Assembly: GCF_024158915.1 (NCBI RefSeq)
Contig: NZ_JAMZGF010000008.1
Span: forward strand, 1 to 64,000
DNA: 64,000 bases
Source: Chryseobacterium sp. S0630
GTDB taxonomy: Bacteria > Bacteroidota > Bacteroidia > Flavobacteriales > Weeksellaceae
Direction of reading: 5' to 3'
Under the pieces are notes generated by a model. It was not told the origin of the DNA. It was given only the letters and a program-made list of their open reading frames with translations, and made no database searches. The position numbers and the translations under genes are program-made. Below, piece after piece: positions 54,004-63,015 of this stretch. How positions within the stretch are numbered: position 1 is the stretch's first letter; every line of letters begins with the position of its first letter.

Positions 54004-55315
54004 AAGGAATTGATATTTTAAAAGTGCTGCCTGTATGAAGCTGGCTGGAAACTTCTATTTTTCCACTATAGTTGGTAATGATTTTTTTTACAAAATAAAG
54101 TCCCAGCCCAAGACCTTTGCTATTGTGAATATTGTTATTCTGTATTCTGTAGAATTTTTCGAAAATATTATTCAGTTCTTTTGTTTCCATGCCCTGACCA
54201 TTGTCGGAAACTTCAATTTCCAATTGTTGAGAACTGTTTCGGACATCTATTTCAATAATCGATGCTCCATATTTTACACTGTTTTCACAAAGGTTTTTAA
54301 TGACCGTCTCCATTAGATTTTTATCAAAAGGAAGCTCTTGTGAAACTGTATTTTCAAGGTTAAAATCTGTATTTGGATAAGTAACTGAAAGATCCTGAAT
54401 AAAAAAGTTCCAGTCTTCAGGTTGTATGGCGGTTATTTCATCAGGAATTTCATCTTTATGAAGCTGAAACATCAGGCTTTCAAGACGTGAAATCTGTCTG
54501 TCAATAAGAGGAAGCGTTTCAGGATTCCACTCTTTTTTTAATGCTTTCGAAGCTATTTTTAAAGTAGCAATAGGCGTTTTAAACTCATGCGAAATGTTAT
54601 CCACAATGTTGTGGAGAACTTCCACCTGCTTCTGCTGCTGAATAAGATTTCTGATCGTGAAAATATAAAGCAGAAGAACTCCCGAAAGAAGAATAATGCA
54701 GCATATAATCAATAAGGTAAGCTCTTTGAAAACAATACTTTTTATATTTCTGATCTCAAAATCTGTCTGGGTTTTTACAAGAAAAGTATTCTTTTTTTCA
54801 ATATGTCCTTTATCTGTATCATTTCTTTTGGTGGTTGAGGTTTCCCAACTTCCGTTACTGGCAATGCGTGGATTTTTTAGCTTATCCTGCGTTTCAAAAA
54901 TAACAATAGGTTCGGTAATTACTTTTGAACTGTCCGGAAGATGGACAATGGAAAGATAGCGTATTCTTGCGGAGATTTCGTAGCCGTCTTTTTGATAACG
55001 GCTGTCAATATAATGAACCAGTCTTTCTCTGGCAGATTTCCTGTTTTCTATGAAATAACGGAGAAAATCTTTTTTGTTGATCTCTTTATTATGATACTGT
55101 ATAATGATTTCCTGAAGAGAATCATCATTTCTTTCTTTAGCCTCCTGGATGTCTTCAAGATTGTCTGTGTAATTGGTAAGTCCGTCATTCACAGATCTGT
55201 AGATATCCCTCTCTTTTACCTGGTAGGTTTTATACATAAAATAAACCTGAATTCCCAGTAAAAGCAGGAATAGAGCGGCAAAAACTGAGATGAGAATTTT
55301 ACTCTTGGTTATCAT
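53993..55315 (-). CDS. Sensor histidine kinase (system 2)
   Basis: A 440-residue kinase. Membrane helices at ~8-28 and ~200-222 enclose a ~170-residue periplasmic sensor. H-box VDNISHEFKTPIATLKIA, N-box VIKNLCENSVKYG, and G-boxes SDNGQGMETKEL and KGLGLGLYFVKKI. Divergent from the outer-membrane receptor gene across a 248-bp region with five TTAAC repeats. Confidence 0.92.
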   Translation of the reverse strand: MITKSKILISVFAALFLLLLGIQVYFMYKTYQVKERDIYRSVNDGLTNYTDNLEDIQEAKERNDDSLQEIIIQYHNKEINKKDFLRYFIENRKSARERLVHYIDSRYQKDGYEISARIRYLSIVHLPDSSKVITEPIVIFETQDKLKNPRIASNGSWETSTTKRNDTDKGHIEKKNTFLVKTQTDFEIRNIKSIVFKELTLLIICCIILLSGVLLLYIFTIRNLIQQQKQVEVLHNIVDNISHEFKTPIATLKIASKALKKEWNPETLPLIDRQISRLESLMFQLHKDEIPDEITAIQPEDWNFFIQDLSVTYPNTDFNLENTVSQELPFDKNLMETVIKNLCENSVKYGASIIEIDVRNSSQQLEIEVSDNGQGMETKELNNIFEKFYRIQNNNIHNSKGLGLGLYFVKKIITNYSGKIEVSSQLHTGSTFKISIPYEN

Positions 55316-55365
55316 TAAAACAAAGATAAAACTTTAGTCATTTTCCGGAAATGATTATTTTATTA

Positions 55366-55482
55366 TTAACCTTCCGTTAACCATAGTGTTGAATCTCCAC
55401 AAATAAAGCTTTATCCATCTTCCTGAAGCTGGATGTTTTGATATCAGAAAATACATTAACCCATCATTAACCTTCTATTAAC
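55366..55482 (+). promoter_or_regulatory. Two groups of 11-bp-spaced TTAAC repeats
   Basis: TTAAC occurs at 55366 and 55377, and again at 55456, 55467 and 55478. All steps within groups are exactly 11 bp. The second group ends 30 nt before the end of a -7-like GAATTTTG (55505-55512), the same distance as in the DUF1573 promoter at 44650-44680. Putative binding sites of the adjacent OmpR-type regulator, serving the receptor gene and perhaps the kinase gene. Confidence 0.62.
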
Positions 55483-55563
55483 CGTATTTTTTCCAGCCAA
55501 TGTAGAATTTTGTACCCATAGAACAGAACAATAGTTTTTGTTGGAGAGGATAAAAAAATAACC

Positions 55564-57933
55564 ATGTATAAAATTCTTTTTCTTTTGTGTTTTCCCATCC
55601 TGATTCTTTCCCAGCAAAAAAAAGCTGGAGGAACAGTGGTAAATACCGAAAATGAAAAGCTTTCATCTGTAAAGGTGGAAGTGTATAATGCTCAGGATAA
55701 ATTAATCAAAGAATTAAAAACAGATGACAATGGGAAATTTGTACTGGAAGATATTTCAGAGGAAAATATAAAGCTGGTCATTAAAAATCAGGGATATTCT
55801 TTATTTGAGAAAAAAGTGGATTTAAAAGAGCCTGAACTACTCAATATCATTCTTAAAAAAGAATCTCAGGAAATAGAAGGAGTGGTAATGACGAAACGCA
55901 AACCTTTAGTGAAAAGAAAGGTAGACCGTCTGGAATTTAATGTGGAAAACAGTAATATTTCTTCACTCAATGCCTGGGAAATTCTAAAAAATACGCCCAG
56001 TGTCACGATCAATAACAGTGTATTGAGTGTAAAGGGAAGTACCGGAATTCTGGTGACTATTAATGATAAAAAAGTAATGCTGACAGGGGATGAACTTAAA
56101 AATCTTCTGGAAAATACACAGGGAGATGAAGTGAAATCTGTGGAAGTGATTACCAATCCGCCTGCAAAATATGAAGCCTCAGGAAGCGCAGTACTGAATA
56201 TCGTTCTGAAAAAGAATAAAATTGAAGGCTACCGCGGTATTCTTTCATCCAAATATGTGCAGACACAATATGCCAAAGGTGTATTTGGTCTTTCTCAATA
56301 TTATAAAAAAGATAAACTTTCCTTAATGGGAAGCTATTATAAAGGGCTGGGAACGTACTACCGGGAAGGAACAGACTATGTAAACTATCCGGAAAGCCAA
56401 ACCCGATGGGTAAGTACGATGAACAGGAAGGATAAAAACAATAACCAGAATACCCTGAATTTTAATGCGGAATATGAACTGGACAGTTTGACCAATCTAA
56501 GCCTCAACTACTCAGGGTATTTTTCTCCAAAGTCCTTCGGAACTTATAATGTTCCTACGTTGATCTATAACCAGCAGGATATAGTGGAATCTGATTATAC
56601 CACGATCAATGATCACCGTTCCCGTTCCATCAATAACTCGGTAAGTTTTCAGATAGACAGAAAACTGAATAAGAAAAGCAGTCTTTCATGGATCAATTAT
56701 TTTACAGGAAATAATGTGGATAAATACCAGAATGTAATCACATACCTGAATTTTGCAGGACAGCCACCGAAAGAAGATAATTTCCTCACACAGAATAAAG
56801 CAGATGTTCAGCTGTATTCCACTCAATTCGATTATCAGTGGAAAGGGGATAAGCTGGAACTTGAATCGGGAACGAAATATAGTTTTGTAAAGACAAGCAG
56901 CCAACTTGATTTCTCTGATAACGAGAACGGAGTATTACAATACCGGCCGGAAAAAAGCAGTATTTTTGATTATAAAGAACATAATTTTGCCCTGTATTCA
57001 TCATTAGCCTACAATATCGGGAAATGGAGCTTCAAAGGTGGGCTTCGTGCGGAAATGACAAATCTTGAAGGTGTAGTTTCAGAACCTTATGAATTGAATA
57101 AAAGTAACTATTGGAAATTTTTTCCCACGTTTTATGCACAATATACCACAGAAAATAAACAGGAGTTTGGATTCTCCTATGGGAAAAGAATCAGTAGACC
57201 TTCTTATTCATGGCTGAATCCCGCAAAATCTTATTATAATCTTTTTTCCTATTATCAGGGAGATCCAAAATTAAAAGCCACCATTACTCATAATCTCAAT
57301 CTTACTTATTCCTGGAAAGACTGGAATCTGGATTTGTACTACAGAAAAGAAATATATCCTTCGATGGAAATCTCCTATCAGGAACCAAGTACGAACAGTT
57401 TGATTTATTATTTTACCAATATTGAGAAAGGAGAAGCTTTCGGAGTAAGTTTGTATAAAAATTTCCAGGTGAAGTCCTGGTGGAATGTAATCCTTTCTGA
57501 AAATCTTGAGCACAACGAGAATTATTTCAAAGGAATTGACGGAATGCTGTATAAAAATAAAGTCTGGAACTGGGTTTCAAACATCTCAACAAGTTTTACG
57601 CTGGATAAAAACAGCGACTGGAAAATGGAAATGGGACACCGCTACTATTCTCCCGGTATACAGGGAACATTCAGAATATCTTCTCTATGGTCAGCCTATT
57701 TTGTAATGAATAGAAAATTCTTTAGTAAAAAACTGGAAGCCAGCCTTGTTTTTAGTGATATTTTCAGATCTACAGGGCAGAAGGTCAGTACAAAATATGC
57801 AAATCAGGATAATTATTTTCTTGATTATTCAGATACTCAGGGAGTGACATTTTCATTGAAATTCAACTTTGGAAATCAATCGGTTAAAAATGCAAAAACA
57901 ATTAAGAAGACAGCGGAACAGGATCGATTGTAG
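55564..57933 (+). CDS. TonB-dependent-receptor-like outer-membrane beta-barrel protein
   Basis: A 789-residue protein. Signal peptide residues 1-18. A CarboxypepD_reg-like domain (~20-100: GGTVVNTENEKLSSVKVEVYNAQ). A plug-like region (~110-220) with the segment VKSVEVITNPPAKYEASGSAVLNIVLKKN, typical of bacteroidete receptors. A large beta-barrel follows to the end. It is of the OMP_b-brl_3 type rather than SusC, and no SusD partner is adjacent. The ligand is unknown. Probable target of two-component system 2. Confidence 0.9.
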   Translation: MYKILFLLCFPILILSQQKKAGGTVVNTENEKLSSVKVEVYNAQDKLIKELKTDDNGKFVLEDISEENIKLVIKNQGYSLFEKKVDLKEPELLNIILKKESQEIEGVVMTKRKPLVKRKVDRLEFNVENSNISSLNAWEILKNTPSVTINNSVLSVKGSTGILVTINDKKVMLTGDELKNLLENTQGDEVKSVEVITNPPAKYEASGSAVLNIVLKKNKIEGYRGILSSKYVQTQYAKGVFGLSQYYKKDKLSLMGSYYKGLGTYYREGTDYVNYPESQTRWVSTMNRKDKNNNQNTLNFNAEYELDSLTNLSLNYSGYFSPKSFGTYNVPTLIYNQQDIVESDYTTINDHRSRSINNSVSFQIDRKLNKKSSLSWINYFTGNNVDKYQNVITYLNFAGQPPKEDNFLTQNKADVQLYSTQFDYQWKGDKLELESGTKYSFVKTSSQLDFSDNENGVLQYRPEKSSIFDYKEHNFALYSSLAYNIGKWSFKGGLRAEMTNLEGVVSEPYELNKSNYWKFFPTFYAQYTTENKQEFGFSYGKRISRPSYSWLNPAKSYYNLFSYYQGDPKLKATITHNLNLTYSWKDWNLDLYYRKEIYPSMEISYQEPSTNSLIYYFTNIEKGEAFGVSLYKNFQVKSWWNVILSENLEHNENYFKGIDGMLYKNKVWNWVSNISTSFTLDKNSDWKMEMGHRYYSPGIQGTFRISSLWSAYFVMNRKFFSKKLEASLVFSDIFRSTGQKVSTKYANQDNYFLDYSDTQGVTFSLKFNFGNQSVKNAKTIKKTAEQDRL

Positions 57934-58007
57934 AATATTTTAATATAAAAGTTCATTACAGTGAAATATTATCGTGAAAGAATGATCGTCTGATGGCACA
58001 TTTTCGC

Positions 58008-58015
58008 TATTTTTG
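58008..58015 (+). promoter_or_regulatory. -7 promoter box (TATTTTTG)
   Basis: Exact TAnnTTTG match overlapping an upstream possible start at 58013. It supports the ATG at 58040 as the true start of the M1 peptidase. Confidence 0.55.
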
Positions 58016-58039
58016 ATGCTTATCTTTAAAAAGATTGCT

Positions 58040-59905
58040 ATGAAGAAAATTTTTTCCGGAATGCTGATCGCAGTTTCTTTTCTGCAATTGTCAGCTCAGG
58101 AATTGTATATGCCGAGGAATATCAAAAAAGCGTATGAAAGAGGAACACGTGATATCTCCGGAGCGCCAGGAAAAAACTACTGGCAGAATAAAGGAGTGTA
58201 TAATGTAGAGGTGAAAGTAGATGCTGCTACAAAAATAGTTTCCGGAAAGGAAACCATTGTCTATACCAACAACAGCCCGGATAATCTGAACGAACTGGCT
58301 ATACGATTTGTGAATAACCTTCACAAACCACAGTCGCCAAGATCAGGATTTGTATCTAAAGATTTCCTTTCATCCGGACTGAAAATTAAGTCTTTTACTG
58401 TAAATAATGTAAAATATGAGATCAACAGTGATGACTGGAGTACTGTTGAAAAAGTAAAATTAAAATCAGCTGTAAAATCTAAATCAAAAGCTGAGGTTAA
58501 AATAGAGTGGGAATATCCATTATCAGTTCAGAGTGGAAGAGAAGGGCAGATTGATCCTGAAACATTCTATGTGGCATATTCTTTTCCAAGAATTTCCGTG
58601 TATGATGATTACAACGGATGGGATATGCTTCAGCATTCGGACAGACAGGAATTTTACAATGATTTCAATGATTACAGTTTTGCCATCACCGCACCAAAAA
58701 ATTATGTTGTTTGGGCAACCGGAGATTTTCTGAATCCGGAAGCTGTACTTCAGCCAGAATATTTAAAAAGATATAAAGCTTCCTTGAAAAGTGATAAGCT
58801 GATGCATATTGCCACTGAGCAGGAAATGAAGTCCGGAAAAGTAACAAAGCAGAACAAGTGGAATGTCTGGAAATTTAAAGCCAGTCATATTACAGATTTC
58901 TGTTTTTCGATGAGTAACCATTATGTTTGGGATGCAGCCAGTGTTCAGTTAAAAACAAAAAGAGCCAGCGTTCAGGCCGGATATAAAAACGGAGCGAAAG
59001 ATTTTGAACACTATGTAGACTGGATGCGCTATAACCTGGATTGGTTCTCAAAAAACTGGCCGGGCGTAGAATATCCTTACAATGTAATGACAGCTATTCA
59101 GGGGTATGCAGATATGGAATATCCTATGATGATTAATGATACCAGTATTCCTGATGATCTTAATGATGCGAGGCTGACGGCAGATCATGAAATTGCCCAT
59201 ACTTATTTCCCTTTCTATATGGGAATCAATGAAACAAGATATGCATTTATGGATGAAGGCTGGGCGACTACATTGGAATATCTTATAGGAATTGATGAAA
59301 ACGGAGAGGCAGCTGCTAAGGAGTTTTATAAAAACTTTCGTGTTAAAAAATGGATCAATGATCCTTCTGCAGAGCAGGATCAACCTGTGATTACGATGAG
59401 TACGCAGGTGAGCGGTGCCGGATACGGAAACAACTCTTATGTAAAATCTTCATTGTCGTATCTGGCTTTGAAAGATTACTTAGGAGATGAACTCTTCAAA
59501 AAAGCATTACACCATTATATGGATAACTGGAATGGGAAGCATCCTGTTCCATGGGATTATTTTAATTCTATGAACACAGGATCAGGAAAAAATCTGAACT
59601 GGTTCTTCCAGAATTGGTTTTATACCAATAATTATATTGATTTAAAAGTCACAGGAGCCTCTCAGAAGAATGACATGCTTACCATCAATGTTTCAAATGT
59701 AGGAGGATTTGCCATACCATTTGATGCCATATTATCTTATGATGACGGAGCTACGGAGAAAATTCATTTTTCACCTTCAGTTTGGGAAAAAGATCAAAAA
59801 CTGACTGATCTTGTAATTCCTATTAAGAAAAAAGTAAAATCTGTACAGTTGGACGGAGATATCTTTATGGATTATACTCCGGATGACAACCGTAGAAACC
59901 TATAA
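58040..59905 (+). CDS. M1-family zinc aminopeptidase, exported (2)
   Basis: A 621-residue protein starting at MKKIFSGML, with a signal peptide (residues ~1-19, LSAQE). Zinc site H383, E384, H387 (DHEIAHTYF) and E406 (MDEGWATT), exactly HExxH-x18-E. GYADMEYP replaces the GAMEN-type loop. Same layout as the paralogue at 46280, including the YTNNSPDNLNEL segment. Likely periplasmic peptide degradation. Confidence 0.92.
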   Translation: MKKIFSGMLIAVSFLQLSAQELYMPRNIKKAYERGTRDISGAPGKNYWQNKGVYNVEVKVDAATKIVSGKETIVYTNNSPDNLNELAIRFVNNLHKPQSPRSGFVSKDFLSSGLKIKSFTVNNVKYEINSDDWSTVEKVKLKSAVKSKSKAEVKIEWEYPLSVQSGREGQIDPETFYVAYSFPRISVYDDYNGWDMLQHSDRQEFYNDFNDYSFAITAPKNYVVWATGDFLNPEAVLQPEYLKRYKASLKSDKLMHIATEQEMKSGKVTKQNKWNVWKFKASHITDFCFSMSNHYVWDAASVQLKTKRASVQAGYKNGAKDFEHYVDWMRYNLDWFSKNWPGVEYPYNVMTAIQGYADMEYPMMINDTSIPDDLNDARLTADHEIAHTYFPFYMGINETRYAFMDEGWATTLEYLIGIDENGEAAAKEFYKNFRVKKWINDPSAEQDQPVITMSTQVSGAGYGNNSYVKSSLSYLALKDYLGDELFKKALHHYMDNWNGKHPVPWDYFNSMNTGSGKNLNWFFQNWFYTNNYIDLKVTGASQKNDMLTINVSNVGGFAIPFDAILSYDDGATEKIHFSPSVWEKDQKLTDLVIPIKKKVKSVQLDGDIFMDYTPDDNRRNL

Positions 59906-59909
59906 AAGT

Positions 59910-60068
59910 AAAAGAGGCTGTTCCAAAAGTCAAATAATTGGCTTTTGTCATTCGGACGAAGGAAGAATCTTATTAATAGTCAATTGAGATTCTTCACTAC
60001 ATTTATGAACTTCGTTCGCAGACTTTCAGTCTGTGTTCAGAATGATACTTTTGGAGACAGCCTCTTTT
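59910..60068. repeat. Hairpin-nested intergenic repeat
   Basis: Outer inverted repeat of about 21 bp (AAAAGAGGCTGT-CCAAAAGT at 59910-59930 and its complement at 60047-60068), a type that also acts as a bidirectional terminator. Inside, 59946-60047 carries a 102-bp repeat with TGTCATTC/GAATGATA ends, a GAAGAATCT/AGATTCTTC stem and a CAGACT/AGTCTG hairpin. It is related to 48269-48387. It lies between convergent genes. Confidence 0.75.
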
Positions 60069-60074
60069 GTATTC

Positions 60075-61484
60075 TTAAAAATAGGCCGTTAATCTTAAGC
60101 CTAATGTAATATAACTTATTTTTTCCTTAGCAATCATATTGTTTAGTTCCTGATCCAGTTCGTCGCCATCCTTAATTTCATCGCTGAAGTAATAGCGGAT
60201 TGTAGAATTGATCTGATTGTAATCTGTATAGAAAGTAAGGCCTAATCCCGGATTGAACTTGTAGGTCATGGAAGCACCCGTGTTCCAGCGGAAAGCCGGT
60301 TTTGGTTTGTATCTGGCGATCTGAAGTTCGTGGTTTGGAGCATCAATGTCGTTACCTTTTACAAATACTTTTCCACTTGCTGTTGCAGCATATCCTCCCG
60401 TTACCTTTAAAGTAAGCTGCCATTTTTCTGATAGCTCATGAGAAAAATATGGTCCGATGCCTGCAGAAAGAAATCCCATAGATTGTGTTTTGATTTCATG
60501 ATCGCCAAAATCCTGTCCTTCATCAAAAGTTATTCTTTGAGATTTAATAGGGAAGCTGCTGAAGGATACATCTGCACCTACGCCCCATTTTTTTGAAAAG
60601 AAGTAAGCGCCTTCCAGTCCACCCTCAAAACCGATTTGTTTTTTATCATCCAGTTCAGACTCTCTCAGGAAATTGGTAGTGCCTAAAGCTGTTCCCATTT
60701 TTAGAGCAAGAAAAGATGGGTAATCATTCCCCTGTATTCTGGATAAAATACTTAAATTATCTCCCTTGTTTTTATAAATTTTGTCGATAAAAAAATACCC
60801 GAGTTCTGTTGATATAATTCCGATACCCGCACCAGCCAGAATATCAGGAACCCAATGTCTGTTGTTTAAGTTTCGTCCAAGCCCTGTAAGAGTGGCAGAA
60901 CCATATCCTGCAATACTGTAGGCTGGGTTTACCAAACCATATTCTTTATGCAGAAAACTGGCATTGGTAAAAGCCATTGCGGCATGTCCTGATGGAAAAG
61001 AGTTGTTTTTGGATCCATCCGGACGTTCTACTTTTGTTGTATATTTAATAGAATTGACTAAAATGGCCATGATGGCTAAACTGGTACCATAAGATAAAGT
61101 AGCTCTCCCGAGATTGTTTCTACCTTTTACACCTGCCAGTTTTAATCCGTAAACAGCTACGGCTGGAGCGTATTGTAGATAATCATCATATTTTACTTTG
61201 AAGTTGGGAAGGTATCGGTTTCTTACCTCACGAATATTCTCTTTTTCTCCCCATGTTGCAGCAGCAGCGGTAAACAGAAGAGCAGGAGCTACTGATTTTT
61301 TCACCCATTCTTTTTGAAAAAAAGGAGTTTTCTCCTGAATAGCATATCCTGAACTGATAAGTGCTAAATCTTTCTTGAGATTTCTGGATGGGATAGTATC
61401 CTGTGTTTTAATTCTGATAGTATCCTGAGCTTTAATACAGTATAAATGCAATAGTATTCCTGATGCTAATGCTATTTTTTTCAT
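60075..61484 (-). CDS. PAP2-family phosphatase fused to an outer-membrane-like beta domain
   Basis: A 469-residue exported protein. Signal peptide residues 1-19 (IKAQD). The PAP2 catalytic motifs are complete: KYTTKVERPDG, PSGHAAMAF and RHWVPDILAG. The C-terminal ~220 residues are beta-rich strands ending in Phe (YITLGLRLTAYF), as in an eight-stranded outer-membrane barrel. A membrane-located phosphatase of lipid or prenyl phosphates is likely. PAP2-barrel fusions are known in Bacteroidota; the substrate is not. Confidence 0.85.
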   Translation of the reverse strand: MKKIALASGILLHLYCIKAQDTIRIKTQDTIPSRNLKKDLALISSGYAIQEKTPFFQKEWVKKSVAPALLFTAAAATWGEKENIREVRNRYLPNFKVKYDDYLQYAPAVAVYGLKLAGVKGRNNLGRATLSYGTSLAIMAILVNSIKYTTKVERPDGSKNNSFPSGHAAMAFTNASFLHKEYGLVNPAYSIAGYGSATLTGLGRNLNNRHWVPDILAGAGIGIISTELGYFFIDKIYKNKGDNLSILSRIQGNDYPSFLALKMGTALGTTNFLRESELDDKKQIGFEGGLEGAYFFSKKWGVGADVSFSSFPIKSQRITFDEGQDFGDHEIKTQSMGFLSAGIGPYFSHELSEKWQLTLKVTGGYAATASGKVFVKGNDIDAPNHELQIARYKPKPAFRWNTGASMTYKFNPGLGLTFYTDYNQINSTIRYYFSDEIKDGDELDQELNNMIAKEKISYITLGLRLTAYF

Positions 61485-61527
61485 CTTAGTGGTGTTGAAT
61501 TTTAAATCGCGTAAAAATATTAAAAAA

Positions 61528-61562
61528 ATCTATCCCAAAAATTGAGATAGACTATTTTAATA
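61528..61562 (-). terminator. Probable terminator after M43 gene 1
   Basis: TCTATCCCAA pairs with TTGAGATAG (wobble), with a T tract on the minus strand. Similar in sequence to the hairpin at 62961. Confidence 0.5.
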
Positions 61563-61592
61563 TTTTTATAATATTCTAATTGAGGTTGTTGG

Positions 61593-62606
61593 TTATCTTA
61601 ATCCAGCTCTTGGTCCGGATGCTGCCACTACAGCCTGCATTCTTGTTTTTTGATTGGCAGAAAACATCACCATAGATTTATCGTCTACATAATCCATATA
61701 GTTCATGAACATCTGAGAACGGCTTACACCACCACAAACTCTGTTTAAAGGATAAGTAGGATTTCCATAGTTAGGGCCTGGAGAAGTTGGAGTGTCATTA
61801 GAGTAATCTGTCTGGCATCCTGCATCAGAAGATCCCCAAAGGTGTGGAAGGTTAAGATAATGTCCTACTTCATGCGTTACTGTTCTTCCTAAATTGAACG
61901 GAGCAGAAGCACCTGTTTTTCCGATATATTGATACCCAATTACAAGGCCATCATACCATTGTCCTGCATTTTCAGGATAATATGCGTAGCCTAAAGTTCC
62001 AGGTTGGTTGTTTTCGTCAAGAATTGAATTAACAACCCAAATATTCATATTTTTATTTACATCAGTAGCATCAATACCTCCGGTGCTGGCTTTTTTCATT
62101 TGTTCAAGATCAGATCTCCAGCCTGTTTTTGTGCTCTGCTTACGGTTGGTTGCTACGAGTTTGAAACGGATTTTTACATCACCTGCCGCAGCTGGTTGAA
62201 ATGCAGAAGGAATTTTATTAATATCAGAATTGGTTGCCCCATAATCGGCATTAAGTACAGCAATTTGTTCTGCGATTCTTGCATCAGAAACGTTTTGCGT
62301 AGAAGTGTTGTAAATTACGTTAAAAACAACCGGGATTTCAACAGTTCCATCTGCAAGAACTTTTCCCACTTTAAGATTTTCTGCAAATTTTTCAGTACTG
62401 AATTCAATATCAGCCATTTTTTGTTTTAGTGCAGGGTTTTTCAGAAGCATTGCTTGTCTGATTTCTTCTGATGGACAACCTCTTTTAAGAGCATTCGGAA
62501 CAGTGTTTTCCTGATCCGGAGAAGTCTCGTTTTGATTGGTTAAGCTGTCGTTGTTGCACGCCGACATAAGGCCCAGAATCAGGGCTCCAAATAAGAATTT
62601 TTTCAT
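61593..62606 (-). CDS. M43-family (pappalysin-like) metalloprotease lipoprotein 1
   Basis: A 337-residue lipoprotein (lipobox LMSAC, Cys17). Catalytic HExxHxxGxxH is intact in VTHEVGHYLNLPHLWG, and the Met-turn is in SQMFMNYMDY. Cys residues (DAGCQTDYSND, NRVCGG) may form disulfides typical of the family. A zinc metalloprotease attached to a membrane. Tandem paralogue of the next gene, in the same orientation, with a 409-bp gap. Confidence 0.9.
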   Translation of the reverse strand: MKKFLFGALILGLMSACNNDSLTNQNETSPDQENTVPNALKRGCPSEEIRQAMLLKNPALKQKMADIEFSTEKFAENLKVGKVLADGTVEIPVVFNVIYNTSTQNVSDARIAEQIAVLNADYGATNSDINKIPSAFQPAAAGDVKIRFKLVATNRKQSTKTGWRSDLEQMKKASTGGIDATDVNKNMNIWVVNSILDENNQPGTLGYAYYPENAGQWYDGLVIGYQYIGKTGASAPFNLGRTVTHEVGHYLNLPHLWGSSDAGCQTDYSNDTPTSPGPNYGNPTYPLNRVCGGVSRSQMFMNYMDYVDDKSMVMFSANQKTRMQAVVAASGPRAGLR

Positions 62607-63015
62607 ATCGTTATAATATAATTTGGTTGAGGGCGTGAAATTATATCATTTGAAATTAATATGCAAATTATTTTCGCAAATATTTGATAAATAATTAATT
62701 TTTATCCGATTTGATTGAATTTTAGTTAAAATTTGATATTTATTTTATATTTCACATTTAAGTGTATTTTAAGTGTAAATAATTTTATTGTTTTTCTGTT
62801 TTTTGTAGAATATTTTTTATAATAAATCTGTGTAAGATGATTTTTAAAAACAAGTCAGAAACCATTGATTTTTCATCAGATTATATTCTAACACTTCCAG
62901 TGGTGACTTTAATTTCAACGGTTTTCATTTGTATTTCTGAAACGGGAACAGACCAGAATAAAAAAAATCTGTCTCAAACTCGAGACAGATTTTAAATATG
63001 TAAAAGATTTTAATT
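62607..63015. other. 409-bp intergenic region between M43 paralogues
   Basis: AT-rich, with no recognisable gene. A hairpin (AATCTGTCTC/GAGACAGATT with T tract on the minus strand, 62961-62995) is the terminator of the upstream M43 gene. A 52-codon frame from 62837 ends inside that hairpin and is not called. Confidence 0.55.
62961..62995 (-). terminator. Terminator after M43 gene 2
   Basis: AAAATCTGTCTC pairs with GAGACAGATTTT over AAACTC, with T tract on the minus strand. Confidence 0.75.

Noticed and set aside
62837..62995. 52-codon frame with a hydrophobic middle
   Set aside because: Its end lies within the terminator of the minus-strand M43 gene, and no ribosome-binding site is visible.
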